This document shows, in pieces, positions 6,544-19,702 of a stretch of DNA of 64,000 bases. The notes beneath the pieces are model-generated. The model did not search any database. It was not told the origin of the DNA and was given only the letters and a program-made list of their open reading frames with translations. Every line of letters begins with the position of its first letter. Position 1 is the stretch's first letter. Position numbers and translations under genes: made by a program. Origin of the DNA: Pseudomonadota bacterium (GTDB lineage: Bacteria > Pseudomonadota > Gammaproteobacteria > Steroidobacterales > Steroidobacteraceae); the NCBI GenBank assembly GCA_021847105.1, contig JAJZUT010000002.1:1-64000 (forward strand), in the 5' to 3' direction.

Positions 6544-7152
6544 TTAAGCGGGCCGGTCGGCCAATGCCGGAGTGGTCCGCGAATGCAGCTGATTCATCGC
6601 CTTTTGCGCGCCCTCGGTCAGCATTACCGGCAGCGCATCGGCGGCCGCGCACAGCGCATCGTCGATCAGCCCGGCCTCGACAGTCGTCGGGCGGCCGAGC
6701 ACGTAACTCAACACGGCGTCGCGCTCGCCCGGATGTCCGATGCCGATGCGCAATCGCCAGAATGACTCGCCTAATTTGGCCATGATGTCGCGCAGTCCAT
6801 TGTGCCCGCCCGCTCCGCCGCCGTGCTTCAGACGCACCAGACCCGGTGGGAAATCCAGCTCATCGTGCGCCACCAGCACCGCATCCAGCGGGATCTTGTA
6901 GAACGCCGCGAGGCTCTGCACGGCCGTGCCGCTCAGATTCATGTAGGTCATGGGCTTGAGCAGCCACAGCTCCTGCTCGGCGATTCTGGCGCGCGCGACC
7001 TCACCCTGATGACGGGATTCGATCCGCAGGCTCGCGCCGGCCCGACGGGCCAGTTCGTCGACAAACCCGAAGCCGGCATTGTGCCGGGTACGGGCATAGG
7101 TGGGGCCCGGATTACCGAGCCCCACCACGAGCCTGATCGGCGTTCCCGACAT
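6544..7152 (-). CDS. pth: Peptidyl-tRNA hydrolase
   Basis: 202 residues, typical bacterial Pth. It releases tRNA from peptidyl-tRNA that drops off the ribosome. '[20 protein letters not shown]' contains the catalytic His24 and the substrate-binding Asn14. '[10 protein letters not shown]' and '[11 protein letters not shown]' supply the remaining conserved Asn and Asp. '[12 protein letters not shown]' is the loop that contacts the tRNA acceptor stem. It follows rplY by 9 nt and precedes ychF, as in enterobacteria and pseudomonads. Confidence 0.96.
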   Translation of the reverse strand: MSGTPIRLVVGLGNPGPTYARTRHNAGFGFVDELARRAGASLRIESRHQGEVARARIAEQELWLLKPMTYMNLSGTAVQSLAAFYKIPLDAVLVAHDELDFPPGLVRLKHGGGAGGHNGLRDIMAKLGESFWRLRIGIGHPGERDAVLSYVLGRPTTVEAGLIDDALCAAADALPVMLTEGAQKAMNQLHSRTTPALADRPA

Positions 7153-7161
7153 CGGTGGCCG

Positions 7162-7866
7162 TTACTTCTTGCCGCCTTCCTTCTTTGCTTCGCCCTTGGC
7201 CGCTTCCGCCGCGGCAGGCGCCGCACCGGCTGCCGGCGCCGCGCCCTCGGCCGGCGCCGCAGCAGCGGCCTCGGCGGTCGGCTCGGGCTCGGCAACGCGC
7301 GGGCTGTGGATTGAGACCACCGGCGCATTGCGATGCGCCAGATGCGGAATGGTCACGCCGGGCGGCAGAGGGATATCTGCGAGGAACTTCGTCTCGTTGA
7401 TGTTCATCTCCGAGAGGTCAAGTTCCAAGAACTCCGGCAGATCCTTCGGCAGGCAAGTGATCTCCACGTCAGCCATCATGTGGGACACCACACCGCCCTG
7501 GGTCTTCACGCCGGGACATGCAGCCTCACCTTTGAAGTGAATCGGCAGATGGAGCCGGATCGGCTCATTCTCGACCACCCGCTGCAGATCGAGGTGCACC
7601 ACCTGGTTCTTGGCCGGATGCATCTGCACATCCTTGACGATCGCCGGCTGTGCCCGATCACCGATCTGCAGCTGCACAATCGAGGAATAGAACCGCTCGT
7701 CTTCGATCACGAGCAGCAGCTTCTGATGCTCGACCGCGAGTGACTCGGCCTCGTTATGGCCGCCGTACAGAATGGCGGGAACCTTGCCAGTGCGACGCAG
7801 GCGGCGGCTCGCACCTTTGCCTTGCGCACTGCGCGGCTCCGCGCTGAAGTTAAATCCAATACGCAT
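7162..7866 (-). CDS. rplY: 50S ribosomal protein L25 (CTC-type, long form)
   Basis: 234 residues: an N-terminal L25 domain (about 1-95) that binds 5S rRNA, a TL5/CTC-type C-terminal beta domain (about 100-190), and a ~45-residue tail of Ala/Glu/Pro/Lys that is probably disordered. Short L25 proteins such as E. coli's (94 aa) lack the last two parts; pseudomonads have the long form. ATG 7866 was chosen because 'MRIGFNFSAEPR' matches family starts and a GGAG lies just upstream. It sits between prs and pth in the conserved order. Confidence 0.94.
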   Translation of the reverse strand: MRIGFNFSAEPRSAQGKGASRRLRRTGKVPAILYGGHNEAESLAVEHQKLLLVIEDERFYSSIVQLQIGDRAQPAIVKDVQMHPAKNQVVHLDLQRVVENEPIRLHLPIHFKGEAACPGVKTQGGVVSHMMADVEITCLPKDLPEFLELDLSEMNINETKFLADIPLPPGVTIPHLAHRNAPVVSIHSPRVAEPEPTAEAAAAAPAEGAAPAAGAAPAAAEAAKGEAKKEGGKK

Positions 7867-7937
7867 GATATTCTCCAAGCTACGATGACAACGCGCTCCG
7901 ACCCGCGACCAGGCCAAGGCGCACCGGAAACACAGCA

Positions 7938-7957
7938 CGCTGCCCGTGCGGGCAGCG
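7938..7957 (-). terminator. Hairpin just after prs, possible terminator or attenuator
   Basis: CGCTGCCC-GTGC-GGGCAGCG forms a perfect 8-bp stem with a 4-nt loop, beginning 3 nt beyond the prs stop codon. In the direction of transcription it is followed by GTGCTGTGTTT rather than a clean U-run, so partial termination ahead of rplY is more likely than full. Confidence 0.4.
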
Positions 7958-7959
7958 CA

Positions 7960-8916
7960 TCAATCCACGTACAGCGAGCTGACCGACTCCTCGTCGCGAA
8001 TGCGGCGGATCGTTTCGGCGAGCAGCGCGGCAACCGACAGCTGACGGATGCGCTGACAGGCGCGCGCCGCGTCCGACAGCGGAATGGTATCCGTCACGAC
8101 TAACTCATCGAGCACTGAAGCGGAAATGCGACTCACCGCCTCGCCCGAGAGCACCGGGTGCGTTATATAGGCCACCACCTTGACCGCACCCTCTTCCTTC
8201 AGCGCCTTCGCGGCCTGACAGAGTGTGCCGGCGGTATCGATCATGTCATCGACCAACACGCAAACCTTGCCGCGTATGTCGCCGATGATGTTCATCACCT
8301 TCGATTCATTCGGGCGGGGCCGACGCTTGTCAATAATGGCGAGATCCGCATCGTCGAGGCGCTTGGCGAACGCGCGCGCGCGCACCACACCGCCGACATC
8401 CGGAGATACGATCACCACGTTGTGGTAGGCCTGCTTCCAGGCATCACCCAGCAACACCGGCGAGGCGTACACATTGTCGACCGGGATGTCGAAAAATCCC
8501 TGAATCTGATCAGCATGCAGATCGATCGTCAGCAGCCGATTGACGCCTGCAATCGACAACATGTTGGCCACCAGTCTGGCGGTGATCGCAGAACGGGTGG
8601 CGCGTGGCCGCCGATCCTGGCGCGCATAGCCGAAATACGGCACCACAGCGGTGATGCGAGCCGCCGAGGCGCGCCGGCAGGCGTCGACCATCACCAACAG
8701 CTCCATGAGCATGTCATTGGTCGGCGGACAGGTCGGCTGCACGATGAACACGTCGCGGCCGCGCACGTTCTCCATCAGCTCGACATTGATCTCACCGTCG
8801 CTGAAGCGCCCGACATACGCTCGTCCAAGGCGCGTCTGCAGATGGCGCGCAATATCGGTCGCGAGCCCCGGATTGGCATTGCCGGCAAACAGGGCCAGCA
8901 CATCGCTCGTGCTCAT
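7960..8916 (-). CDS. prs: Ribose-phosphate pyrophosphokinase (PRPP synthase)
   Basis: 318 residues, class I Prs. It makes phosphoribosyl pyrophosphate from ribose 5-phosphate and ATP for nucleotide, His and Trp synthesis. Visible motifs: '[18 protein letters not shown]' near the N terminus, '[12 protein letters not shown]' (ATP-binding region), the metal-binding '[12 protein letters not shown]', '[11 protein letters not shown]', and the PRPP loop '[13 protein letters not shown]'. The gene lies between tRNA-Gln and rplY, the standard order downstream of ispE. Confidence 0.96.
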   Translation of the reverse strand: MSTSDVLALFAGNANPGLATDIARHLQTRLGRAYVGRFSDGEINVELMENVRGRDVFIVQPTCPPTNDMLMELLVMVDACRRASAARITAVVPYFGYARQDRRPRATRSAITARLVANMLSIAGVNRLLTIDLHADQIQGFFDIPVDNVYASPVLLGDAWKQAYHNVVIVSPDVGGVVRARAFAKRLDDADLAIIDKRRPRPNESKVMNIIGDIRGKVCVLVDDMIDTAGTLCQAAKALKEEGAVKVVAYITHPVLSGEAVSRISASVLDELVVTDTIPLSDAARACQRIRQLSVAALLAETIRRIRDEESVSSLYVD

Positions 8917-8975
8917 GAATACGCTACATTAGACACAGGCCACAGCGCAGCGGCACGCCGCCGTCCACAAGGATC

Positions 8976-9050
8976 TGGCTGGGGTGGAAGGATTCGAACC
9001 TCCGAATGGCGGGATCAAAACCCGCTGCCTTACCACTTGGCGACACCCCA
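8976..9050 (-). tRNA. tRNA-Gln (anticodon TTG)
   Basis: A 75-nt cloverleaf on the minus strand. TGGGGTG pairs with CACCCCA, followed by discriminator G and an encoded CCA. D-arm GCCAAGTGGTAAGGC, anticodon loop TTTTGAT with UUG, T-arm AGGTTCGAATCCT. Placement between ispE and prs is the conserved position of this tRNA in gammaproteobacteria. The 125 bp between it and ispE hold nothing I can name. Confidence 0.95.
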
Positions 9051-9176
9051 GCAAAACAAACACCACCTCTCCGCATGGGCGCGCCGCCAATCGTGCGCAG
9101 CGCCATCCTCGCGGCTGATTCCACTGCGATCCGGCCGTCCCGCCGCACGCGCCGGCAGCGCCGTCGCGCCATTCAA

Positions 9177-10022
9177 CTAACCCGCCAGCAGCGCGTGTAA
9201 CGGGGAGACGTTCACGCCCCGCGCAACGAAACTGCGCCACTTCTGCGGAACACGCGCCGCAATCTGCTCGGCCTCGCCGCGGCTCGCCACGGAGGCGAAC
9301 AGACACGAGCCGGTCCCGGTCAAACGAGCGGGCGCGAAATGCGCCAGCCAGTCGAGCGCCTCGGCCACTTCCGGCCATCTGGCACGGACCACCGGCTCGC
9401 AATCGTTGCGCCCGCCCGACTCGAAAAAGGCGCGTATTGTGATGACGGGGGAATTTCGTGTCAATTCAGGGCTCTGGAACACGTCTCGAGTCGGCACGCT
9501 GACCCCCGGCCGCACCACCACGTACCAGCGCTCTGGCAGCTCGACTGGCGCCAACCGCTCCCCGACGCCTTCCGCCCACGCGGAAAAACCTCTAACAAAT
9601 ACAGGCACATCCGCGCCGAGCGGCAGCCCGAGCTCGGCAAGTGCGTCGAGCGGCAGCCTGCAACCCCACAGGCGATTGAGCGCAAGCAGGGTCGTAGCCG
9701 CATCGGTGCTGCCGCCGCCGAGCCCCCCACCGATGGGGATTCGCTTGATCACCCGGATCGAGGCCCCGAGCCGCCCCCCGGCTGCCGACTGTAACGCTCG
9801 TGCGGCCCGGACCGTCAGATCCTGCTCGGCGGGCACCTCGGGCGGACCGGCCACCCGCTCGATCAACCCGTCCTCGCGCACCGCAATGGCCACCGTGTCG
9901 CACAGGTCGATGATCTGAAACAGCGTCTGCAGTTCGTGATAGCCGTCCGCTCGCCGGCCGGTCACGTGCAGAAACAGATTGAGCTTCGCCGGCGCGGGCC
10001 AGAGGCTCTCTGCAGAACTCAT
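9177..10022 (-). CDS. ispE: 4-diphosphocytidyl-2-C-methyl-D-erythritol kinase
   Basis: 281 residues, GHMP-kinase fold. It phosphorylates CDP-methylerythritol in the MEP isoprenoid pathway. The N-terminal 'PAPAKLNLFLHVTGRRADGY' holds the substrate-binding Lys. 'PIGGGLGGGSTDAATTLLAL' is the ATP-binding glycine-rich motif with the catalytic Asp. 'TGTGSCLFA' is the C-terminal GHMP motif. ATG 10022 overlaps the lolB stop by 4 nt (ATGA), showing translational coupling; in-frame upstream ATGs lie inside lolB. Confidence 0.95.
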   Translation of the reverse strand: MSSAESLWPAPAKLNLFLHVTGRRADGYHELQTLFQIIDLCDTVAIAVREDGLIERVAGPPEVPAEQDLTVRAARALQSAAGGRLGASIRVIKRIPIGGGLGGGSTDAATTLLALNRLWGCRLPLDALAELGLPLGADVPVFVRGFSAWAEGVGERLAPVELPERWYVVVRPGVSVPTRDVFQSPELTRNSPVITIRAFFESGGRNDCEPVVRARWPEVAEALDWLAHFAPARLTGTGSCLFASVASRGEAEQIAARVPQKWRSFVARGVNVSPLHALLAG

Positions 10023-10651
10023 TGCAGATGCCATGCGTCGACCACCATGCGCAGCCGCACCGCAGCGCGTTTCACGGTGAGCAGCCTCGGCAGCCACTCT
10101 GCCCCGACGGGGCTGTAGGCGCGATAGTCGATCATCCAGCCCGCCTGCTCGAGTCGCGAGAGGCGCTGACTGGCATCGACTGTGACGCTCGCCGGCAGTG
10201 ACGGATCGGGCACGCCGAGGATCCAGTAGCGCAGGCTCGCGAGCGGCGGATCGAACCCCAGTTGCCGTTCGAGCACAGTGTGCGCCGCGGTATTGCCCAG
10301 GCGCTGGCCTCTTGCGGTGACGACGCTGAGAGTCCCGCCGGCGTCGCTCACCTCAGTTGCACCTGCCCCAAACGGCCCGCTGAGCACCATCCGCGTTCGT
10401 GTGCCGTTCTGCGCCCAGCGCAGATCGGCATTGAATCCCTGCTGACCCACCGCGACGGCCACCCGACCGTTCAGCTCAAAGCGTCCCAGTGCCTGCAGCA
10501 GCGGGCGCCGGACGCTCCACGCCGTAACGGGCGCCGGCGGCACCGGAACGGTCTGACAGGCGCTGAGCGCGACGGCGGCCAGAACAGCGAGGGCGCCGAG
10601 CACAGCGAAGCGGCGCGCAGATCGCACCTGGGGGGCGGCATAAGTCGGCAT
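10019..10651 (-). CDS. lolB: Outer-membrane lipoprotein LolB
   Basis: 210 residues with a lipoprotein signal: '[15 protein letters not shown]', a hydrophobic stretch, then the lipobox 'LSAC' with Cys about 31 residues in. LolB receives lipoproteins from periplasmic LolA and inserts them in the outer membrane. The mature part shows the LolB pattern '[20 protein letters not shown]', '[10 protein letters not shown]' and 'YWILGVPDP'. ATG 10651 places the signal peptide at the N terminus. It starts the lolB-ispE pair and is divergent from prfA, about 100 nt away. hemA, often found beside lolB and prfA, is not here. Confidence 0.9.
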   Translation of the reverse strand: MPTYAAPQVRSARRFAVLGALAVLAAVALSACQTVPVPPAPVTAWSVRRPLLQALGRFELNGRVAVAVGQQGFNADLRWAQNGTRTRMVLSGPFGAGATEVSDAGGTLSVVTARGQRLGNTAAHTVLERQLGFDPPLASLRYWILGVPDPSLPASVTVDASQRLSRLEQAGWMIDYRAYSPVGAEWLPRLLTVKRAAVRLRMVVDAWHLQ

Positions 10652-10753
10652 GGGAGGCACTATATCGCAGCTGCGCCTGTGGACCGCGCCAATGGCGCCT
10701 TGTCGGGCAGGCGGCGATCCCGGAGAATGCCGCGCCCCGAAAGCCCCAGCACT

Positions 10754-11836
10754 ATGAAGGACTCCATCCGCCAACGACTTGAGAAGCTCCGCGACCGCTT
10801 CGAGGAAATCGGACGACTGCTCGCCTCTCCCGACCTCGACGGCGGTTCGGCGCAATTCCGTGAGCTGTCGGTCGAATACGCCCGGCTGCAGCCGCTGGCG
10901 CAGCAGCTAGACACCTACCGGGCGCTCGAGCGCGACCTGGCGGCCGCGCGCGAGATGCTCGGGGATACCGACCCGGACATGCGCGCCCTCGGCGCGGAGG
11001 AGCAGAGCCGCGTGAGTGCCGCGCTCTCGGCAAGCGAAGCGGGTCTGAACGCGCTGCTGCTGCCCGAGGATCCGCGCGACGAGAAAAACATTTTCCTCGA
11101 GATCCGCGCCGGCACCGGCGGGGACGAGGCGGCATTGTTCGCCGGGGACTTGTTTCGGATGTACGCGCGCTATGCAGAGTCCAAGGGCTTTGCGGTGGAA
11201 GTTCTCAGTGACAATCCGGGCGAGCACGGCGGCTACAAGGAGATCATCAGCCGCATCGTTGGCCGCGGTGCGTTCTCGCGCTTGAAGTTCGAGTCTGGCA
11301 CGCACCGCGTGCAGCGTGTGCCGGCCACCGAGGCGCAGGGGCGCATTCACACCTCGGCCTGCACCGTGGCAATCCTTCCGGAGCTCGATGCGATCTCGAG
11401 CATCGAGATCAACCCGGCGGACCTGCGCATCGACACCTACCGCTCCTCCGGTGCGGGCGGCCAGCACGTGAATAAGACCGACTCGGCGGTGCGTATCACG
11501 CATCTGCCGAGCGGCATCGTGGTGGAGTGCCAGGACGAGCGCTCGCAGCACAAGAATCGCTCACGCGCGCTCGCGCTGCTGCAGGCGCGGCTCCTCGCTG
11601 CAGAGCAGGAGAAGCAAGCGAGCGCCCAGGCTCAATCACGCCGGCTGCAGGTCGGCAGCGGCGACCGCTCCGAGCGGATACGCACGTACAACTTTCCGCA
11701 GGGCCGGGTCACCGATCACCGCATCAATCTCACGCTGTACAAGCTGGCACAGGTGATGAATGGCGAGCTCGACGAACTGCTCGATGCGCTTGCGCACGAG
11801 CACCAAGCGGAATTGCTCGCCGAAATAGAATCCTGA
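10754..11836 (+). CDS. prfA: Peptide chain release factor 1
   Basis: 360 residues, exactly RF1 length. It reads UAA and UAG stop codons. '[18 protein letters not shown]' contains the GGQ motif that triggers peptide release. '[16 protein letters not shown]' holds the region around the RF1 P(A/V/E)T recognition tripeptide (PAT here), which distinguishes it from RF2. Coiled N-terminal domain 1 spans roughly residues 1-100. ATG 10754 gives the family start '[12 protein letters not shown]'. It is not followed by prmC, which methylates the GGQ Gln; prmC is 1.4 kb away on the other strand. Confidence 0.96.
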   Translation: MKDSIRQRLEKLRDRFEEIGRLLASPDLDGGSAQFRELSVEYARLQPLAQQLDTYRALERDLAAAREMLGDTDPDMRALGAEEQSRVSAALSASEAGLNALLLPEDPRDEKNIFLEIRAGTGGDEAALFAGDLFRMYARYAESKGFAVEVLSDNPGEHGGYKEIISRIVGRGAFSRLKFESGTHRVQRVPATEAQGRIHTSACTVAILPELDAISSIEINPADLRIDTYRSSGAGGQHVNKTDSAVRITHLPSGIVVECQDERSQHKNRSRALALLQARLLAAEQEKQASAQAQSRRLQVGSGDRSERIRTYNFPQGRVTDHRINLTLYKLAQVMNGELDELLDALAHEHQAELLAEIES

Positions 11837-11843
11837 GCGAGAC

Positions 11844-12566
11844 TCAGCGCGGCGGGGCGTGCGCTTTGAGGTACGCGGGCCCGCCGAGGTCCTGCATCTG
11901 ACGTAGCAGCCAACGCTGCCTCCAGCGCACGAACGGCGAGGGATCGGCCACGTGCCAGTGCACCGGATCGGGCAGCACCGCAGCGAGCAGAGCCGCCTGC
12001 GGGGCACTCAAGCGCACGGCCGGTTCGTGAAAGAACCGCTCGGCGGCAGCCTGCACGCCGAAAATGCCATGACCAAACTGCGCGATGTTGAGGTAGACCT
12101 CGAGCACGCGCTGTTTCGGCCACAGCACATCGATGAGCACCGTCAGATACGCCTCGATGCCCTTGCGGATCCAGCTGCGGCCGCCCCAGAGAAACAGGTT
12201 CTTGGCCACCTGCTGCGTGATGGTGCTTGCCCCACGCAATCGACCGCCTCGCTCGGCACTCCGGATGGCCTGGTCGATGGCGCGAAAATCAAACCCATGG
12301 TTAAAGGGAAAGGTCTGATCCTCGGAAGCCACCGCGGCAAGACCCACCAGCGGCGAGATCCGCCCATAGGACACCCAGCGGTAATCGGTCCGGTAGACCC
12401 GTTCCCCGGCATTCAGCGCACGCCATTTTGCCTCGAGCATAAAGGCGCTGGTGAGCGGCGGCACCCAGCGCAGCACCAAGACCGGCAGCACGGTGATCAC
12501 GAGCCACGCCAGCACCGCCCTCAGCAGCGCTCGCCGCAACCACGATCCAAAGCGGCTCTTTGCCAT
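11844..12566 (-). CDS. mtgA: Monofunctional peptidoglycan glycosyltransferase
   Basis: 240 residues of the GT51 family. It polymerises lipid II into glycan strands. One N-terminal membrane anchor (about residues 10-35) precedes the catalytic domain. 'ASEDQTFPFNHGFDF' carries the catalytic Glu, 'RGASTITQQVAKNLFL' is the signature of motif 2, and 'EVYLNIAQFGHGIFGVQAAA' is motif 3. No transpeptidase domain follows, so it is MtgA rather than a class A PBP. Start is uncertain between ATG 12566 and TTG 12572. It converges with prfA, 7 nt apart. Confidence 0.93.
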   Translation of the reverse strand: MAKSRFGSWLRRALLRAVLAWLVITVLPVLVLRWVPPLTSAFMLEAKWRALNAGERVYRTDYRWVSYGRISPLVGLAAVASEDQTFPFNHGFDFRAIDQAIRSAERGGRLRGASTITQQVAKNLFLWGGRSWIRKGIEAYLTVLIDVLWPKQRVLEVYLNIAQFGHGIFGVQAAAERFFHEPAVRLSAPQAALLAAVLPDPVHWHVADPSPFVRWRQRWLLRQMQDLGGPAYLKAHAPPR

Positions 12567-12618
12567 CCTCAAGCGTCATTCAGGTTGGGGCAATCCCGAG
12601 CCGCCGCCCAGCGTAGCG

Positions 12619-12658
12619 GCCGTGCATGCTCGGGCGAGTCTGCCCGCGCATGCACGGC
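12619..12658. terminator. Strong 40-nt hairpin between ppiB and mtgA
   Basis: GCCGTGCATGC pairs perfectly with GCATGCACGGC. After a single T/C mismatch the stem continues with CGGGC/GCCCG around a 6-nt loop, giving 16 paired bases. It lies downstream of ppiB and upstream of mtgA, both minus strand. No U-run follows on either strand, so it may be a non-canonical terminator, an RNA-stabilising stem, or a palindromic repeat copy. In the rest of 12567-12770 I see nothing else. Confidence 0.45.
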
Positions 12659-12770
12659 AGAGCGAAGCGCTGGTGCGCGCGCCGATTATCGGCGGCTCGA
12701 GGGGACTGCGGAACAATTCGCTCAAGAGCGCCCTGCGATCATGCCATTTGCAGAGGCGTCACCTCGGAAT

Positions 12771-13268
12771 TCACAGCCGCCGTGCGGAGACGATCACAAC
12801 GTCTTCGAGGGGCGCATCCTGGTACCCCTTGCGTCGCCCGGTGGCCACCGCCGCAATGGCATCGATGGTCGGCATTCCCTCGGTCACCCGGCCGAACACT
12901 GCATAGCCGAAGTCCCGCGCACTGTGATCAAGAAAGGCGTTATCGGCGAGGTTGACGAAGAACTGCGAGGTGGCGCTGTCGACCACACTGGTACGCGCCA
13001 TCGACAGTGTGCCGCGCAAGTTCTTCAGACCGTTCTTCGCCTCATTGCGAATCGGCTCGCGCGTCTCCCGGCTGCGAAATTCCTTATCCATCCCACCGCC
13101 CTGAATCACGAACCCCGGCACGATGCGGTGAAAGATGGTGCCATCGAAAAATTCGTCGTCCACGTAGGCGAGAAAATTCTCCACGGTCACCGGCGCCTCC
13201 TCAGGGTAGAGCTCCACCGTGAAGCCGCCGTGAGAAGTCTCGAATCGAATCAGCGATTTGTCGGCCAT
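12771..13268 (-). CDS. ppiB: Cytoplasmic peptidyl-prolyl isomerase, cyclophilin type
   Basis: 165 residues without signal peptide, like E. coli PpiB. It catalyses cis-trans isomerisation of Xaa-Pro bonds. The cyclophilin core is clear: 'FFDGTIFHRIVPGFVIQGGG' contains the catalytic Arg, and 'SQFFVNLADNAFLD' and 'YAVFGRVTEG' complete the active site. Its first 19 nt overlap the 3' end of prmC, so the two are co-transcribed from the prmC side. Confidence 0.93.
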   Translation of the reverse strand: MADKSLIRFETSHGGFTVELYPEEAPVTVENFLAYVDDEFFDGTIFHRIVPGFVIQGGGMDKEFRSRETREPIRNEAKNGLKNLRGTLSMARTSVVDSATSQFFVNLADNAFLDHSARDFGYAVFGRVTEGMPTIDAIAAVATGRRKGYQDAPLEDVVIVSARRL

Positions 13269-14125
13269 TGGCCCTCCGTCATGCGCACACGCCCCGCCAG
13301 ATCGCGGTGCGTGCGCACTGTAACAAAGCCCCGCTCGGCAAGCTCGCCCGCGACCGCCGGACCCTGTGTCGCACCATGCTCGAGCAGCAGCCAGCCGCCG
13401 GGCGCCAGATGCGCTGGCGCGGCGTGAATGATCGCGCGCAAAGAGGCGAGCGCATCGATTCCGGGCGTCAGGGCAAGGCGCGGCTCATGGCGGAGCGCCT
13501 CGAGCGCCGGATCATCTGCGGCCACGTACGGGGGGTTGCTGATCAGCAGATCGAACGGACCGGGTGGCAGCGCCTCGCACCAGCTGCCGAGCACAAAGGC
13601 GATGCGCCCGCGGCCGAGCATCGCGGCGTTGGCCTCGGCGACCGCGAGAGCCTCGGGGGACAGATCGGTGGCGACGATCTGCCACAGCGGGCGCTCGGTC
13701 GCGAGCGCGATCGCAATCGCCCCGGAGCCGGTACCGAGGTCAGCGACCCGCCCCTGCGCAGCGCTCTGCAGCTGCAGTGCACGCTCGATCAGCAGTTCGG
13801 TCTCCGGGCGCGGCACCAGCACCGCCGGGCTCACCGCGAGTTCGAGTGTCCAGAACCCTCTGCGGCCGAGCAGATAGGCGACCGGCTCGCCGGCGGCTCG
13901 CCGCTCGATCAGTCCGCTGAAGCGTCCGGCACGCTCAGCGTCCACCGGATCCTCGGGATGGGAGCGGATGCGAGTGCGCGGTACGCCCAGCGCCTCGCTG
14001 AGGAGCAGCTCGGCGTCAAGCTGCGGGCTGGCATCACTGAGCGCAGCGGCGCGCAGGCGCTGCACGCCGGCCTCGCACAATGCACCGAGGGTGCTCGCGG
14101 CGGACTGAATGGCGATTCGCGTCAT
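13250..14125 (-). CDS. prmC: Release factor N5-glutamine methyltransferase
   Basis: 291 residues. It methylates the Gln of the GGQ motif in RF1 and RF2. An N-terminal helical domain (about 1-85) recognises the factor. The Rossmann methyltransferase domain has 'VADLGTGSGAIAIALA' for SAM and the hallmark 'DLLISNPPYVA' NPPY motif that holds the target Gln. ATG 14125 matches the family start; upstream codons run into the promoter of the divergent membrane protein. It overlaps ppiB by 19 nt. Confidence 0.95.
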   Translation of the reverse strand: MTRIAIQSAASTLGALCEAGVQRLRAAALSDASPQLDAELLLSEALGVPRTRIRSHPEDPVDAERAGRFSGLIERRAAGEPVAYLLGRRGFWTLELAVSPAVLVPRPETELLIERALQLQSAAQGRVADLGTGSGAIAIALATERPLWQIVATDLSPEALAVAEANAAMLGRGRIAFVLGSWCEALPPGPFDLLISNPPYVAADDPALEALRHEPRLALTPGIDALASLRAIIHAAPAHLAPGGWLLLEHGATQGPAVAGELAERGFVTVRTHRDLAGRVRMTEGQWPTNR

Positions 14126-14145
14126 GAGACAGTTATGATTGGCTG

Positions 14146-14940
14146 ATGGCCACAACACTTTATCCGCCCGCACGTCCGCGCACCTTCGCAGAGCTGCTCG
14201 ATGCGAGCCTGAAGATTTTCCGGGTGACGCTGCCTAAATGCCTGCCCTACGCCTCCATGGCCATCCTCTTCGGCCAGCTCTCCACCCTCTATGACCTGGC
14301 ACGTGGCCAGCTGCCCGCGCCACGCGACCTCAACGACCCGGTCTGGGTCACACTGTATACCGTCGGCTCCCTGCTGTTCCTCATCCTGTGGATGGCGATG
14401 CTCCTGCGCCAGGCGTCCGTGGCGGCCGGCCGGCCTCCCGGAAAGAGCGATCTGCTCGAGGCGCTGAAGCAAACCCCGGCCATTGCGGGGATCTGCCTGA
14501 TCATCGGGGGGGTACTGCTGGTGCTGATCGCCCCGCCGCTCACCCTGGCCGAGCCCTACCGCTCGATTGGCTTCGGAGTGATGCTGCTGCCGACGGTGTA
14601 TCTGTCCGTCGCGCTCTCACTCGCCCTGCCCGCCCGAATGCTCGCGGGCAAGGGGGTTCTGCAGAGCCTCGCTTACAGCCTGCGCCTGATCCGCGGCCAC
14701 TGGGCGCGCACCGCACTGCTCTATCTTGTCGGCTCCTGCATCATCATCGCCGTCTACCTGTTCACGGCGGTCATGGTGGCGATGATACTGCCGGACGCCG
14801 GTCGCGCCCAGGCCGCCGCGCGCGCGGTCATGGCCGCCGTGGTGCTCGCCGACGGCGCGATGGCATTGATTTTCTCCACTGCCATGATGCTCACTGTGTT
14901 CGCTGACCTCGAGTTGCGCCAGGTGACGCGCGGCGACTGA
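14146..14940 (+). CDS. Polytopic membrane protein of unknown function
   Basis: 264 residues, divergent from prmC by 20 nt. The opening 'PRTFAELLDASLKIFRVTLP' resembles the start of YciC/GlpQ-membrane-domain-like proteins. About six hydrophobic segments follow (near residues 30-50, 68-88, 112-132, 142-165, 184-212 and 222-258), with a conserved-looking amphipathic loop 'GVLQSLAYSLRLIRGHWART'. There is no catalytic motif that I recognise. It ends 11 nt before the convergent metH stop. Nothing in the context indicates a role. Confidence 0.7.
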   Translation: MATTLYPPARPRTFAELLDASLKIFRVTLPKCLPYASMAILFGQLSTLYDLARGQLPAPRDLNDPVWVTLYTVGSLLFLILWMAMLLRQASVAAGRPPGKSDLLEALKQTPAIAGICLIIGGVLLVLIAPPLTLAEPYRSIGFGVMLLPTVYLSVALSLALPARMLAGKGVLQSLAYSLRLIRGHWARTALLYLVGSCIIIAVYLFTAVMVAMILPDAGRAQAAARAVMAAVVLADGAMALIFSTAMMLTVFADLELRQVTRGD

Positions 14941-14950
14941 AGCGCCGCGC
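14928..14950. terminator. Possible bidirectional hairpin between convergent genes
   Basis: GCGCGGCG and CGCCGCGC pair perfectly across a 7-nt loop that contains the stop codon of the membrane protein; the metH stop follows at once. No U-run, so termination strength is doubtful, but position between convergent genes fits a shared terminator. Confidence 0.4.
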
Positions 14951-19656
<4,706 letters not shown>

Positions 19657-19702
19657 CTATCCCCTCTGGCAGGCGCGGGAAACGCCACATCGGATGGCTT
19701 CC

